Position numbers and translations under genes: made by a program | Origin: Paraspadella gotoi | Taxonomy: Eukaryota; Chaetognatha | Reading direction: 5' to 3' | DNA length: 64,000 nucleotides | Assembly (NCBI GenBank): GCA_051294375.1 | Contig: CM119266.1 | Coordinates: 23,711,237 to 23,775,236, forward strand | Notes under the pieces: generated by a model | Told to the model about the DNA's origin: nothing | Database searches by the model: none | The model's input: only the letters and a program-made list of their open reading frames with translations | In this document: one piece after another, positions 26,803-40,819 of the stretch | Layout of the letters: every line of letters begins with the position of its first letter | Position numbering within the stretch: the first letter of the stretch is position 1

Positions 26803-26935
26803 ATGTCGTGGCTAGGGCATTCGCGCGTCCCCTTTGCGCGGTCGTCCCTCGCTCAGGGCTCGAGCCTCGACTGACAAGACAATAATTCACTTCCCTTTGA
26901 TGAACAACTTGAAGCGGATTCGAATCCCGCCCGCC
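26803..26935 (+). repeat. Probable tRNA-derived SINE fragment
   Basis: A TGGCTAGGGCATTCGC segment (about 26808) resembles a pol III A box. GGCTCGAGCC (about 26858) and GGATTCGAATCC (about 26918) resemble B boxes, the second a good T-arm look-alike. The fragment sits between a CT and a GA microsatellite, a common SINE setting. No poly-A tail or target duplication was identified. Confidence 0.3.
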
Positions 26936-26942
26936 GCGCCGT

Positions 26943-26943
<1 letters not shown>

Positions 26944-26996
<53 letters not shown>

Positions 26997-27026
26997 AGAG
27001 AGAGGAGAGGAGAGGAAGAGAGAGAC
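26944..27026. repeat. (GA)n microsatellite
   Basis: GA tract with GGA interruptions. Confidence 0.9.
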
Positions 27027-27444
27027 CAACGGTGGGTTGCTCGGCCCGAAAATGATGAAGTTACACGATGAGAGAAAGGAAGAACGAAGATCAAGAGTAA
27101 CGTCAGCGATTATTTTCAAAAAAGAAAAGAAAGAGAGAAATAAGAGAGAAAGAAGAATGAGGATCGAAAGATCGAACGATTATCTCGAAAGGAAAAATAT
27201 TATTATCGTTTTTTTTTCTTTCTTAAGTTTTTGACTTCGCGTCAATTTAGGGCTAATTTGTTTTGTTTTTAATGAAGTAATGATAAAAAAAGAAGTTTAA
27301 AATAGTAAATAAGAAAACAAAATTTAGATTTTTTGCAACGAATTATTTTATTAAATTGCGCCGAGCCCGGGGTCAATTCACGAATTACGAAGATTAATAA
27401 TAAATATAAATAATGAACCAAAAGAAAAAAAAGGCGATAGAAAA

Positions 27445-27449
<5 letters not shown>

Positions 27450-27521
<72 letters not shown>
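27450..27521. repeat. (GA)n microsatellite
   Basis: Perfect tract of about 70 bp. Confidence 0.95.
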
Positions 27522-27524
<3 letters not shown>

Positions 27525-28564
27525 AGAGGAGGCATATGGTGACTTCCCTCCACTATCCGACGCTGATTGTCCTCCGCGACTCAGCGCGAGACTTCCTCCG
27601 CGGCGAGTAGTCGCTCTGATTCCTCGTCTCGCCGCGAAGGAAAGGATTCTCTTCCTCTCTTTCTCTCTCTCTCTCCTTCGCTCTCTTTCGCGATCTACTC
27701 TCGAATTTTGGGGAGAAATTATCATTTCTCATGAAAAATCAATGTCAATAGGGTAAGTATATAAAGCATAGAAATCAAAATAAAATGGCATAATTTTCTG
27801 TTACCGACAGGAGTAGTTAGGATTAGAAGGGTTTATGGTTAGGTAATTCGTCTATTTTTTTAAAAATGTTTAAATAAATATTTTTAAGTAGTTTTTCAAA
27901 AACGCCAAAACCCCGGCCCGAAAAGTAACTTTTAAACAATAAAATTATCAATATTTTTTTTCATAATTTTTATTTTGTATTATTATTTACTTTGCTTCGT
28001 CTCGTCATCTGGTTCAGTTAACTTTGTCTTTGTCTGAGAAGCTGACAGTGTTTAGAGAGGTCGCGTTCATCACACTGCTCCTTATACGGGTAAAGTAACA
28101 AATGTTCCTTCAATAATGTTCTCAGACTTACAATAGCTACAGTTATACATAATAAACTCAAAAAAAGTTATTTAACAATAATAAAAAGAGAAAAGACAAT
28201 AGTAAAAATACCATACGAGTTGAAACAAATCTATGGTCAGTTAACATTTGACCTTAAGTCGTAGGTCACGATTTAGGTAAGTTAAGAGTCATCAAGTGTT
28301 GTTGTTTTGTCGTTGTGATAAATAATAAAATAGAAAGCAAAAACTACAGAGAGAGAGAGAAAAAGAGTCGAAGCGGTATTTCGCGGATCTTTCGCACCCT
28401 AGACCCGCGACGATTCGCCGTCGGTAGAGAAAGGAAGAGGATTGCTCATTTTCGCAGAGTCACCGACGCGGATGACTCGACTTTCGACCCGCGGTAAGAG
28501 AGTGAGGAGCGGAAGGAGAGGAAGCTTTTGTCGTCGGCGGCTCGTCGATTGTCACCAACCCCAT

Positions 28565-28598
<34 letters not shown>

Positions 28599-28814
28599 CA
28601 GAATTATCGATGATCATCGTGATTTTCCGACACAGAAATGACTAATCATCAAAGATTTCGTGCCAACATGCTCACCTTCCGTTCGCCTGTCGTTTCGTCT
28701 CTCGTTCGCCCTGTCTGACCACGATCAGACTGTCTGATCGTTTTCGTGACCCGCTCCTCGTGCACTCTCTCTTCTCCTCTCTCCCTTCTCTCTCTCTCCC
28801 CCCCTCTTCTCTCT

Positions 28815-28845
<31 letters not shown>

Positions 28846-28920
28846 TTTTTCTCTCTCTCGCTTTCCTTACACACGAGAGAGGATCCCCTCGATTTACAGC
28901 ACCATCATCATTAAATTATT
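27522..28920. other. Non-coding stretch, nothing recognised
   Basis: AT-rich with short GA and CT tracts (about 28566-28600 and 28760-28860). Open frames are short and biased. Confidence 0.5.
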
Positions 28921-31900
28921 CATAATCGAACGGAATCGATTTACATATTGAGGGCCGACTCTATTTGTAAAAAGTGTCCGGATCCGGAGACATTCCGTCG
29001 ATCCCACTTGTTTTTTTTCGACCGCCTCTCTTTTTTTTTCTTTATTTCGAGCACAAAAACCTTATGCGTGTATTTATTTTCGAATTATAACTGATTTATT
29101 GGTCAATAATAGTCGTCCCTGTCTCGTCGTCGTCGTCGTCGTCCGTCTCTCGTCGTCGTCGCGTCGTCGTCGTCCGTCGTCGTCTCGTCGTCCATCAGAC
29201 TCTTTCCTATCATTGACGGCGAGGCGTGTTAACTGAAAAGTATTCGTGTTTTTTATTCGCTGTTTAATTCGTTGTTAAGGAAGATACCACCAGAAGCCAT
29301 AGAAGTTTATTATATGTCCGACCAATGATGATGGTCTGATTCAGAGGACATTTATTTGCTCTCAAAACTAGAATTTTTATTCGATTGTCTGTCTTCTATT
29401 TGTGACTATTTAAGCTTGTTGAAATCCATGTGTTTTAATATTTATTTTTTATTTTTAAAACGTGAGAGAGTGGGGGGGTGAGAGAGAGAGAGAGAGAGAG
29501 AGAAGCGAGAGAAGAGAGGAGAGAGAAGAGAGAGAAGAGAAAAATTTGAGGAGGTGGTAATTTATTGGATGAGCTGATAACAAAGTGTGGAAAATCTAAC
29601 GGTAAAAGAGATGAAATGTTGATCAAGGAAAAAGTTTAATCTTTCAGATTTATTTTATTTTTTTGTCGTATTATTTTTTAAACTTGTTGTTTTAATATTT
29701 TTAATAATTTAAACGGTATCGTAATACTGAAGATTGCATTTAGATTAAAAATTTATCAAACACTTGTCACAACCGGCTCTGCAATGACTGACTGATTTTA
29801 GTGATTCTTCAAGAAAAGGTTTCGGGTTTATACACAATTTTAATAGGGTAGTAAAATTTCTAATTTAACTTTAATTAATTAAATGAGACGAACAAATTAG
29901 TAATGAAATATTATAAAAAATTTATAATAAATTACAATTTCGCAGTAGGCCATATTTATATATCTAATCAAAATGTTAAATTCAAAACAGTTTTTTAAGT
30001 TTTTGAGATTTGGATTCGTCATAAAAGTTATAAAAAAATTAACCCACTTTGAAAATTCCTTCATTAAGTGGTACAAAATTAAAAAAAGTATATTTTAGCG
30101 AAATTATTTTTTTATATATTAAATATAGTTTTATTTTTACGGACTAATGAAGATTTTAAAAATAATTATATTTTCTTTATCAACTTTTACGAGAATTCTA
30201 ATCTGCAATCAAATTAAGAAAGCCTATTTTGAAATTTTCGATTTTATAAGGATATACTATATATAAATATAGCCTACGCGAAAATTAAAAAACATAAAAT
30301 ATCTTTTTTTACAAATTAGTTTACTGATGTATGTTGTACTAATTATTTAGAATTTCCTACGTAACTTCACTACCCTTAATCTTTAATCAGACTTGACTAA
30401 GATCGAAACGTTCAGCCTAATCGATAAACTATGGCGGTAGACTACTAGGTACACACGCATCAAATACAAAATTGTTTAAAATATGTCAAAAAGTCCGCGT
30501 CCGCTGAATGAGCGAATTTTCTCCTCGCTCTCTCAATCTTTTACTCTCTGTGCTTCTGATGACTGACGAACTGATTAAACGACAGACGCTGTTGTTTTTT
30601 CCTCTTTTCGCATCGTCGTAATTATTCTTACTTTTTTCCCACAGAAAGTTTTTTTTTCATCTCTGTGGCCGTGATCGTCAAAAATCCGATTTTGAAAAAA
30701 AAAAATATTTTTTTTTCATTTTCAAACAGATTATGGAATTTGGAAAAAAAATCATGGTATACGTCGTTTGTGTTTGTACGTAGAAAGAGGAATAAAGAGT
30801 TATTTATGTAAAAGATAAAACGAGTCCGATTATGTGTAATTAGGTTAGGCTATTGATTTCAGCTCGAAAATTGCAAGCGTAAAAAAATAGATGGAAGGAG
30901 TGAAAACGAAAGAGAGAGAACAGAGCGGAGAGAGAGAGAGAAGAAGAGAGGAGAAAAGAGAGAGAGAAGAGAGAAAGAAGAGAAGAGAGAGAGGAATGAG
31001 AGAGGAACTTTTTTGGAATTCTTTTGCAATAAAAACGAGATCAGCGCACTTGGCGAGAGAAGGGGCAGGGAGAATTAAGGTCAGTGAGTAAGTGAGTTGG
31101 AGGAAAAAATTTCATTTAGGAATTTAAAAAATTATAATTTGATTAAAAATTGAATGATGCAAATTATCGTTTTTAAGAGTTCGACGTTTCGTATTAGATA
31201 CAAGAAAGTAGAGATCCAATTCAGGGAGTACAATTTAAAAAAGACGACATAAGAAAGTAGAAACTAAATAGTTTGGAAAGGTTATCGTCGTTTCTCGAAG
31301 TCCGCAGTTGTTCAAGAAGCAGGTCGCGTCCCCACCCTCTCTGTCTCTGTCGTTCTCTGATTTCACTACTCTACTCACACCGTACCTCTTTTTTCTACGT
31401 CTCCTCCCTCTCCCTTCTTTTGAGCGAGCGGAAAAGCGGACGAAACGTGTAGAAACTCCTCTCTCTCTCTTACTACATCCGGATCCTCTCCACCATCCGG
31501 GAGGCCCAGACCCTCTAAGGAAAGAGTTTTTCGATATGGACCGAGTGACGAGCCCTTCTTCGCTGGGGTGTTGTCCTTCACTCGCAACGCCTCACCCTTT
31601 TCACCCCCACTCGCGGAGAGGTAAGGAAAGGCCGGAGGAGGTGAGGAATGTGGCGTGATGAGGTTAAATTTTGATCTTGGAGGCGAGGATAATAGGAGAA
31701 TAAAACGAAAGGAATTAAGAGCAAAACAAAAATACCTTTTTTTGTCGCAGAAGAGATAGAACCGAGATTTTTCGCCGCTGGAGCGTGATGTTGGGTTGTT
31801 GCGGAGTTGTTGCCGAATTGAACTTTATAATCATTAATACCTCGATTTGTGATTCACTTTTAAAAACGACATTCTTAGCTTTATCTAATATTTTATAATT

Positions 31901-33542
31901 TGTCATAAAGATAACAATCCCATATAAGTTAAAAAAAAACACGCCAATGATTCCCCCGTGAGTCATAAATCTGTGTCAAGGAAAAAAACGACTCCCAAAT
32001 CAAAAGTTGTCGTCGTCGTCGTCTCGTCGTCGTCGTCTCACCTCGCTGTTGTACCTGACTGGAAAACTCTCGATAAAGTTTTAGGCGACATAGAATAATC
32101 AAATCGATTGTGATAAGAATGAAAGATGAGAATTGATTTCGAAGTCGTTTCGAGATGCGTCGTTGCCGTAGTCTCGTCGCGTCGTCGCGTCGTTGTCTGG
32201 ACTCGCGCTACGGAAACTGGAAGAATATTTTTCAAGAACTGTAGGAGAGGGTGAATTTTGAATGAAGGAAGAGATTTTGTGATGTTAAGGTTTGCGTAGG
32301 CGTGATGGAAATGTGAGAGGTGAGGATTTTTATATAAATTAACGAGGATTGGAACGAGTTTAATTTTTCATAAATGATAAAAACAAAGAAACTAATCTAA
32401 GCAGTTTAAGATTTTCAGAAAAAAATTATAAAACTAGGCTATAACTTTTAACTCAAAAAATTTTAAAATTAGGAATTTAATTAAAATTAAATTTAAATTT
32501 AAAGTTTAAAATTTAAAAGTTGTATAATAAGTTTTAATTATTCAGCATACATTCTCGTTTCGTGTTTTCTAATTTTCTCTCTCTATCTCGCTTTATATTT
32601 CCATGTTATATTAACACCTTTTTTTTCTCCTCCCTTTTTCCCCACCATTCTACTTTTGCTCTTCTCTCCTTTTCTCCCCTTCCGCTTTCCCACTCAGTTC
32701 CTTTTCACTCCCCATCCTTCCCCTTCCTCTTTTCCTTTTTGAGGTATTCAGAGAGGTCATATCTTATCTCAACCTCATGGTGTCTTCTCTTTTCTCTTTT
32801 CCCTTTCCTCATTGCTTCCCTTTTCCCGCTTTATTTCGCATCTTCATTTTTCAAAAATGCCCTCGTAACATTCGAGAATTTCTCTTTCACTCAATTCCAA
32901 AGACTCTCTCTCTCTCTCTCTCTCCTCCTCTCTCTCTCTCCTCTCATTCTCGCCTAGCGTGTGCCAAGAATAGCGTTTGCAGTTCCCTTTTTTCATTTCA
33001 GAAAGATTCCAATTTTAAAACCCTAGCCGTTATAATTTCCGCCAGACTCTCTTCGTCCGACGCCCGTTTCCCGAAACTCGAATTTCTTCATAATATTATT
33101 TGTTTACAATAAATGACGCATTTGCCGCTTCCGGAAAATTGAGGAGCGTCTTGTGGAGGCATGAAAATAAACTTGCCCGAATTCAAAACTAAGTTTTTAT
33201 TCTTAGGGTCCGTCAGAAATGTTATCTCTTATTGCGTAAGCAATCCTAGGTCTTAAAACATCTAAACTCCAAATAGCAAATCCAAAGTCAGCAATATAGC
33301 TATTTATTAAATGAATTGATACTTTATTATTGGTTGCACCAATTTATAACCAAAATAATGATTGAATTATGGCGCAAGCTGTCTTGAAATTATTACTCCT
33401 CTCAAAAAATAGACGATCGAATGAATGAGGGTTTTTTCGTTCGAATTTTCGAGTTTTTGGAGAGGCTCGTCAAACGAGGCCGACGAGAAACCTTTACCAT
33501 ATCTCTTTTCATGTTATTACGGCATTAAATTTCATGCCAAGA

Positions 33543-33608
<66 letters not shown>

Positions 33609-36295
33609 CGAAACAGTAGAGGAGGAGGAGTCGAAATAGAATCGAGTGATTACTGTTCAACCGGCGCTGGACCTTTGATGATTTGAGAGAGAGAGACGAG
33701 AGAGAGAGGAGAGAGAGAGAGAAGAGAGAGAGAAGAGAGAGAGAGAGAAGAAGGAAAGCCGTAAATTGGCGAGATTCTATTGCGGGTGTTTGTGACGTTG
33801 AAAATCGCGACGTGATTCATGATTGTTACAGAAGCAGGGTCTGATTTATTTTAATAAAGGTTCGGACTATTGTTGGCATCGGACCTTTCAGTATAGTTAA
33901 AAGTTAAGACTACGTTATAGAATAGAACATTATTTAATCTTTCGGCTCAAGTAAAAAGGGTTGTAATTCGCTATCATTTTTTGCAGTTGATCATTTTCAA
34001 TTAGCGAGTTGAAGAAGTTACATTTATAGACGTTCAGGTAATTAGAGTTACAGTAATTTTTTTCACATAAACTTTTCCGTCAGTCGTGTTCAAAAAAGAA
34101 AACAAATATAACGAAAGCAAAGCTGCAGATGAATTACAATACTTGATGATATCGTGATGAGAAATATAAAATAATAAACCAATTATTTTTCTAACATAAA
34201 ATGTTGCTCATATTATGACATAAAATCGACCAAATTGCTGGAACTGTATCCCCTTAATTTTAGCTTCTTTCACCTTTGCTTCACAGTCTGTGTCGTCCTT
34301 TTAATCGATATCGTGATGATTAGAAACAAAGTATTTTCTCATGTCCTCTTTTTTTCTCTGTTTCTTTACTGGTCACTTTCGCCCTCACCATTAAAGACTC
34401 TTCGGTCTCACGGGTTTAAAAGCGGCGACGAAATATATCGATCCAAAGGCCGAAAATTCCCAGCCCAAACTTACCTTCGCATTTGTCGTTCGAACTTCGC
34501 ACGAGTCGCCAATCGCTCATAAAGCAAACGTCAAGGCAAATCTGCACAAATTCCCAATTCAAAAAATAGTACAATTTAATTTCAAAGTAGCGCTTTAAAC
34601 GATTCAACGTTTCACTATCTCTCCGTTTAAATTTTATAATAAAACAAACAAAAAAAAAACAAACCGAATCGTTCCTTTTCAACTTTCGTTTTCCCCCCAA
34701 CGAAACATGGCGTTGTCCAAGTCGCCCGAGACTCCCTCCCGCCAATACATCGCCGCCGTCGATGGCTTCCGCTCCGATTCATCTTCCTCCGGTCGTGACT
34801 CTGTCTCCCCTCTCCGGATCCTCTCCGACTCTTCTACCGATTCCTCCTCTCTTCTCTCTCTTCTCCCTCTCTCAAACCCCGACGCGCCACCAAGCTCTTC
34901 CTCGCGGTCTCAACCGGGTCACGACATCTCGCAACGTCTACGATTACTTCTCGCGTTCGGCGGCGTCCGCAAGCCGTCGTCAAGGAGGATGCTGCCACGA
35001 AGAAGTCGAGAGGCTTCGGGTTCGTCGAATTTGCCAGCGTCGATTCCGTGCAACGGTCTTCGAGTCCGCGCCGCACTTTTTGCAGGTTCTGGGGGATCTT
35101 TTTCTGATTGGGGCAATGTTTGAAGGTTGAAATGTGGCTTTATCATAGCTCTATTCTGATAACAATTTTTCCTGAACATTTATAACAAATATTCAAATAT
35201 GATTTTGCCCAAATTGTTTTACAAATTTTCTCTCACTTCAGCTTAAATGCAGCAGTTTATTCAATTGATTCTTATGTATTGTGAATTTGAAAACTCCAGG
35301 ACAAAATGATCACTGCGCGTGCTCTCCCTCGAGGCGACTCTGAGCTCCGCCCGGCCAAACCTCGAAAGCTCTTCATCGAGGACTTCCTCAAGGCGTCACG
35401 AATCGGAAGTCCGCGCCGCTTTCGAGCCTTTCGGCATTGTGGAGTCGTGCAGATCATGTACGACCCGAGTTCCATCCCCACCCAGACGCTCCGCAGCGAC
35501 ACCGCGGTTTCGCCTTTCTTCTTTTCGTCGAGGGCGACGACGCGGAGCGCGTCGTGCAGCGGCGCTACTTTTTCGTCGCCGATCGGCTCGTGGAGGCCAA
35601 GCGGGCGCTCCACGGACGCTACTGGGTTCGTGAATTATAAGTTACGATTAGTAACCCTTTATTCATTAATTTAATTATTGATTTAATTCATTTATTATTA
35701 ATTAAGACTTTTAAAAAAATTCAAAGAGGCACTCCTTATTCTATTATAATTTCTTAACATTTAAACGCAAAAAAAAAAAACCCAAACTAATTCAAGGATC
35801 AGTGCGACTCCGCCTACTTCTCCATCAACTCGACCCTCCTCGTTCCGATCTTCCCCATCACATTGACGAATACAGCCTCTACAGCATTTTCGGCGCTTCG
35901 GTCGCGTCGAGGAGGTCAGGTGCTCGCGACGACCCCGAAGCGACGGGCACGCGCCATCCGGCTACCCCTCATCACTTAGGCCCGCCCCAAGATGCATTGG
36001 GCTGAGGAAGAGAAAAGCAGCTCTGTGTGGAGGATCGAACGGTGGCGCTGAGATTCGGCGAGGAGCCCACAGGTGTGGGAATTGGGATTTATATGGATAA
36101 TATTGACAGATTTATTTATACCTAATTTAAGTAAATGCGGTCTAATCAAATTGATTCAGTTTATTTTTATTTAATTGGCGTCTCAAGATCTGAAAGAAAA
36201 CAAGCAAACAAATAAAGTTACGGGAAATGGCTCAGAAATATCTTATGTCAACAATAAACGTGAACAAAAAAGAAAATAAAAAAGAAAAGAGGAGA
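28921..36295. repeat. First (indel-rich) version of a 7-8 kb duplicated locus
   Basis: This version aligns end to end with 36321-44240, beginning at CATAATCGAACG (28921, versus CATAAATCGAACG at 36321) and ending at the 25-N gap. It is about 540 bp shorter and differs chiefly by single-base deletions, often in homopolymers. Its (GTC)n at 29111-29192 is interrupted where the second version has a perfect tract. It carries real sequence (about 30880-31021) where the second version has an N gap. This pattern fits an unpolished duplicate of one locus better than an old paralogous duplication. Confidence 0.85.
34707..36072 (+). pseudogene. Frameshifted copy of exons 1-3 of the three-RRM gene
   Basis: Counterparts of exon 1 (34707-35085), exon 2 (35300-35625) and exon 3 (35797-about 36072) of the gene at 42619 are present with the same splice sites. 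Exon 1 begins ATGGCGTTGTCC where the intact copy has ATGGACGTTGTCC, and further single-base losses break RRM1, RRM2 and RRM3. Introns are nearly identical between the copies. Exon 4 is missing because the duplicated block ends before it. Noise confined mostly to one-base indels, with near-identical introns, argues for an assembly artefact and against a genuine pseudogene. Confidence 0.8.
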
Positions 36296-36320
36296 NNNNN
36301 NNNNNNNNNNNNNNNNNNNN
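36296..36320. other. Assembly gap of exactly 25 N
   Basis: Separates the two versions of the duplicated locus. Confidence 0.95.
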
Positions 36321-36534
36321 CATAAATCGAACGCGAAATCGTCATTTACATATTTGAGTGGCCGACGTCTGATTTGTAAAAAGTGTCCGGAATCCGGAGA
36401 GCGATTCCGGTCGATCCCACTCTGGTTTTTTCGGACCGCCTCTCTTTTTTTTTTCTTTATTGTATCGAGCCACAAAAACCTTTATGGTCGCTGATTTATT
36501 TTCGAATTATAACTGATTTATTAGGTCATATAAT

Positions 36535-36535
36535 A

Positions 36536-36613
<78 letters not shown>
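36535..36613. repeat. (GTC)n microsatellite
   Basis: About 26 perfect GTC units, giving an artificial poly-Val frame. Confidence 0.95.
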
Positions 36614-36928
36614 TCAATCGTCCAGTCAGACTCTTCCTAGTCATTGACGGCGAGGGCGTTAGTTAACTGAAAAGTATTCGTGTTTTTTTATTCGACTAGT
36701 TTAGATTCGTTTGTTAAAGGAAGTAGCGACCACAGTAAAGCCCATAGAAAGTTTTATTATATGGGCCGACCCAATTGATTGAAATTGGGTCTGATTCGGG
36801 ACATTTAAATTTGCTCTCAAAAGCCTAGAATTTTTATTCGAATTGTCTGTCTTCCTATTTGTGACTATTTAAGCGGGGTTGTTCGACGATCCATTTGTTT
36901 TAATATCTTATTTTTTATTTTTAAAACG

Positions 36929-37049
<121 letters not shown>

Positions 37050-38541
37050 TTGAGGAGGTGGTAAATTTATTGGATGATGCTGATAACAAAGTGTGGAAAG
37101 ATGCTAACGGGTAGAAAAGGAGATGAAATGTATGAATCAAGGAAAACGTTTAATCTTTTCAGATTTATTTTATTTTTTTTGTCGTATTATTTTTTTTAAA
37201 CTTGTTGTTTTAATATTTCTTAATAATTTAAACGGTTACGTTAAATACTGAAGATTGCATTTAGATTTAAAAATTTATTCAAACAACCTTGTCACACTCG
37301 CTCTGCAACTGAGCTGACTGATTTTAGTGATTCCTTCAAGAAAAGGTTTCGGGTTTATGACACAATCTTTAATAAGGCGTAGTAAAATTTCTAAATTTAA
37401 CTTTAATTAAAATTCTAAAAGTGAGGAACGAACAACATTATACTAATGAACATATATATATAAAAAAATTTATAATAAATTTTACAATTTACGCAGTAGG
37501 CCATATTTATACTAGTACTAATTCAAGAAATGTTAAAATTTCAAAACAGTTTTTTAAAGTTTTTTTTGCAGATTTGGATTCGTCATAAAAGTTATAATAA
37601 AAATGTAACCCCTTTTGAAAAATTCCTTCATTAAGTGGTCAGTAAATTAAAAAAAGCTATATTTATAGCTGAAATTAATTTTTTATATATTAAATATAGT
37701 TTTTTTTAATTTTTAACGGACTTAATGAAGAATTTTTAAAAATAATTATATTATCTCTTTTATGCACACTTTTAGCGAGAATTCTAAATCTTGCAATCAA
37801 ATAAGAAGAGCCTATTTTCGAGAATTTTCGATTTATAAGGATAGTACTATATATAAATACTAGCCTACTGCGAAAATTCAAAAAAACATAAAATAATTTT
37901 TTTTACGAAATTATGTTTGACCTGGATGTTGACATAATTAGCTTTAGAATTTGCCATTGACGTAACTTTACACTAATCCGCCTTAAAATCTTTAATCAGC
38001 AACTTGACTAAGATACGTAAACGTTCAGCCTAATCGATAAACTTATTGGCGGTAGACTAACTAGGTAACAACCACGCATCAAATACAAAATTTGTTTCAA
38101 AAATATGTCAAAAAGTCCGCGTCCGCGTGAAAGTGAGCGAATTTCTCTCCTCGCCTCTCTCAATCTTTGTACTCTCTGTGACTTTCTGATAGACTGACGA
38201 ACTGATAAACTGACAGACGCTGTTGTTTTTTCCCTCTTTTCGCATCTCGTAAATTTAATTTCTTACTTTTTTCCCCACAGAAATGTTTTTTTTCATCTCT
38301 GTGTCACGTGATCGTCAAAAAATCCGATTTTGAATAAAAAAAAAATATTTTTTTTTTCATGTTTTCAAACAGATTATGGAATTTTGGAGAAAAAAAATCA
38401 TGTGTATGACGTCGTTTGTGTTTGTACCGTGAGAAAAGAGAGAATAAAGAGTTAATTTTATGTAAAAAGATAAAACGAAGTCCGATTATGTGTAAATTAG
38501 ATTATGGCTATTGAATTTTCAGCTCGAAAATTGCAGAGGCG

Positions 38542-38760
38542 NNNNNNNNNNNNNNNNNNNNNNNNNNNNNNNNNNNNNNNNNNNNNNNNNNNNNNNNNNN
38601 NNNNNNNNNNNNNNNNNNNNNNNNNNNNNNNNNNNNNNNNNNNNNNNNNNNNNNNNNNNNNNNNNNNNNNNNNNNNNNNNNNNNNNNNNNNNNNNNNNNN
38701 NNNNNNNNNNNNNNNNNNNNNNNNNNNNNNNNNNNNNNNNNNNNNNNNNNNNNNNNNNNN
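38542..38760. other. Assembly gap, 219 N, spanned by the other version
   Basis: The flanks TTGCAGAGGC and TTTTGCAATAAAAACGA align with 30871 and 31022 in the first version. There the interval is about 141 bp of purine-rich GA/GAA sequence. Confidence 0.9.
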
Positions 38761-39865
38761 TTTTGCAATAAAAACGATGAGTCAGGCGCGACTTGGCGGA
38801 GAGAAAGGGGGCAGGGGAGAATTAAGGGTGTAGTGAGTAAAGTGAGTTGGAGGAAAAAATTTCATTTTAGTGAATTTGTAAAAATATATATTTGATTAAA
38901 AATTGGAATGATGCAAATTTATAGTTTTTTAAGAGTTCTACGTTTCGTAAGTTAGATACAATGAAAAAGAGAGAGTCAATTCAGGGAGATAAAAATTTTA
39001 AAGAAAGACGACATTAAGAAAATGTAAGAAACTGGAAATAGTTTTGGGAACGGGGTATTCGTCGTTTCTCGAAGAGTCGCCGAGTTTGTTCAAGAAGCAG
39101 GTCGCGTCCTCGACCGTCTCTGTCTCTGTCGTTCTACTGATGTTCACGTGACCTCTACTCACTACCCGCTACCTCTTTTTCTACGTCTCCCTCCCTCTCC
39201 CTCTGTTTGAGCGAGCGCGAAAAGCGAGACGAATTCGAGTGTGAATGAAAATCTCTCTCTCTCTCTCTACTACATCCGGATCCCTCTCCGACATCCGGGA
39301 GGCCCGAGACCCGATTCTAAGGAAATGGGTTTTACGATTATGGACCGAGTGACGGAGCCCTTCTTTCGCTGGGGGTGTTGTCCTTCATACTCGGCGAACG
39401 CCTCACCCTTTTCACCCCCCAACCTCCGCCGGAGAGGGTAAGGAAAGGCCGAGAGGAGGGTGAGGTGAATGTGGCGTGAGTGAGCGTGAAATTTTGAATC
39501 TTTGGAGGCGAGGGATTAAATAGGAGAATGAAAACGAAAGGAATTAAGAGCAAAACAAAAAATAGCCGTTTTATGTCGGCAGAAGAGAAGAACCTGAGAT
39601 TTTTTTCGCCGCTGGAGTCGATGATGTTGGAGTTGTTGCTGGAGTTGTTGCCGGAAATTGAACTTATAATGATGAAAACACCTCGACTTTTGTGATTCAC
39701 TTTTAAAAACGACCATTTCTTAGCTTTATCTAAGTATTTATAATTTGTCATAAAGATAACAAATCCCATTATTAAGGTTTAAAAAAAAAACACGCCAATG
39801 ATTCCTCCGTTGAGTCATCAAATCTCGTCGGAAGGAAAAAAAAACGACTCCCATAATCAAAAGTT

Positions 39866-39898
<33 letters not shown>
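39866..39898. repeat. (GTC)n microsatellite
   Basis: Short perfect tract, with an interrupted counterpart near 32009-32040. Confidence 0.9.
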
Positions 39899-39900
<2 letters not shown>

Positions 39901-40777
39901 CCTCGCTGTTGTTACCGACGTCGAAAACTCTCGATTAAAGTTTATGGCCGGACATAGAATAAATCAAATCGATTGTGATAAAGAATGAAAGATGAGAATT
40001 GATTTCGAAGTCGTTTGCGAGATTGCGTCGTTGCCGTAGTCGTCGTCGTCGTCGTCGGCGTCGTTGTCGTGAGACTCGCGCTACGGAAACCTTGGAGAGA
40101 ATATTTTTCAAGGAAACTGTGAGGAGAGGGTGAATTTTGAATGAAGGAATCGAGAGTTTTGTGATGTTAAGGTTTGCGTAGGCGTGATGGAAATGTGAGA
40201 GGTGAGGATTTTTATTATAAAATTGAAACGAGGAGTTTGGAACGAGTTTAATTTTTCATAAATGATAAAAAACAAACGAAACTAAGTCTAAGCAGTTAAG
40301 ATTTTCAGAAAAAAAAATTATAAAACTATGGGCTATACTTCTTAACTCAAAAATTTTAAAAGTTTAGAATTTAAATTAAAATTAAAATTTAAATTTAAAG
40401 TTTAAAATTTTAAAAGTTTGTAATAATAAGTTTTTAATATTTCAGCCTACATTCTCGCTTCGTGTTTTTCTAATTTTCTCTCTCTTATCTCGTCTTATAT
40501 TTTTCCTGTTCCTATTTAACACCTTCTCCCTCTTCCGCTTTCCCACCTCAGTTTCCTTTTCCACCTCCCCCCATCCTTTCCCCCTTTCCTCTTTTCCTTG
40601 TTGTGAGCGTATTTCAGAGAGGCAATATCTTATCTCCAACCGTCATGGCTTCTCTTTTCTCTTTTCTCTTTTCCCTTTCCTCATTGCTTCCCTTTTCCCG
40701 CTTTATTTCGCATCTTCATTTTTCAAAAGATGCCCTCGTAACATTTCGAGAATTTTCTCTTTCACTCAAATTCCAAA

Positions 40778-40779
<2 letters not shown>

Positions 40780-40817
<38 letters not shown>
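40780..40817. repeat. (CT)n microsatellite
   Basis: Perfect tract. The counterpart near 32903-32945 is interrupted. Confidence 0.9.

Positions 40818-40819
<2 letters not shown>

Noticed and set aside
34707-36072. A second, paralogous three-RRM gene
   Set aside because: Near-identical introns, single-base indels and the adjoining 25-N gap indicate the same locus assembled twice.
39241-39441. 66-codon frame ending at a GTAAGG donor-like site, with a counterpart near 31465-31620
   Set aside because: It starts in a CT repeat, the counterpart is frameshifted, and no downstream exon with matching phase was found. It is too weak to list as an exon.
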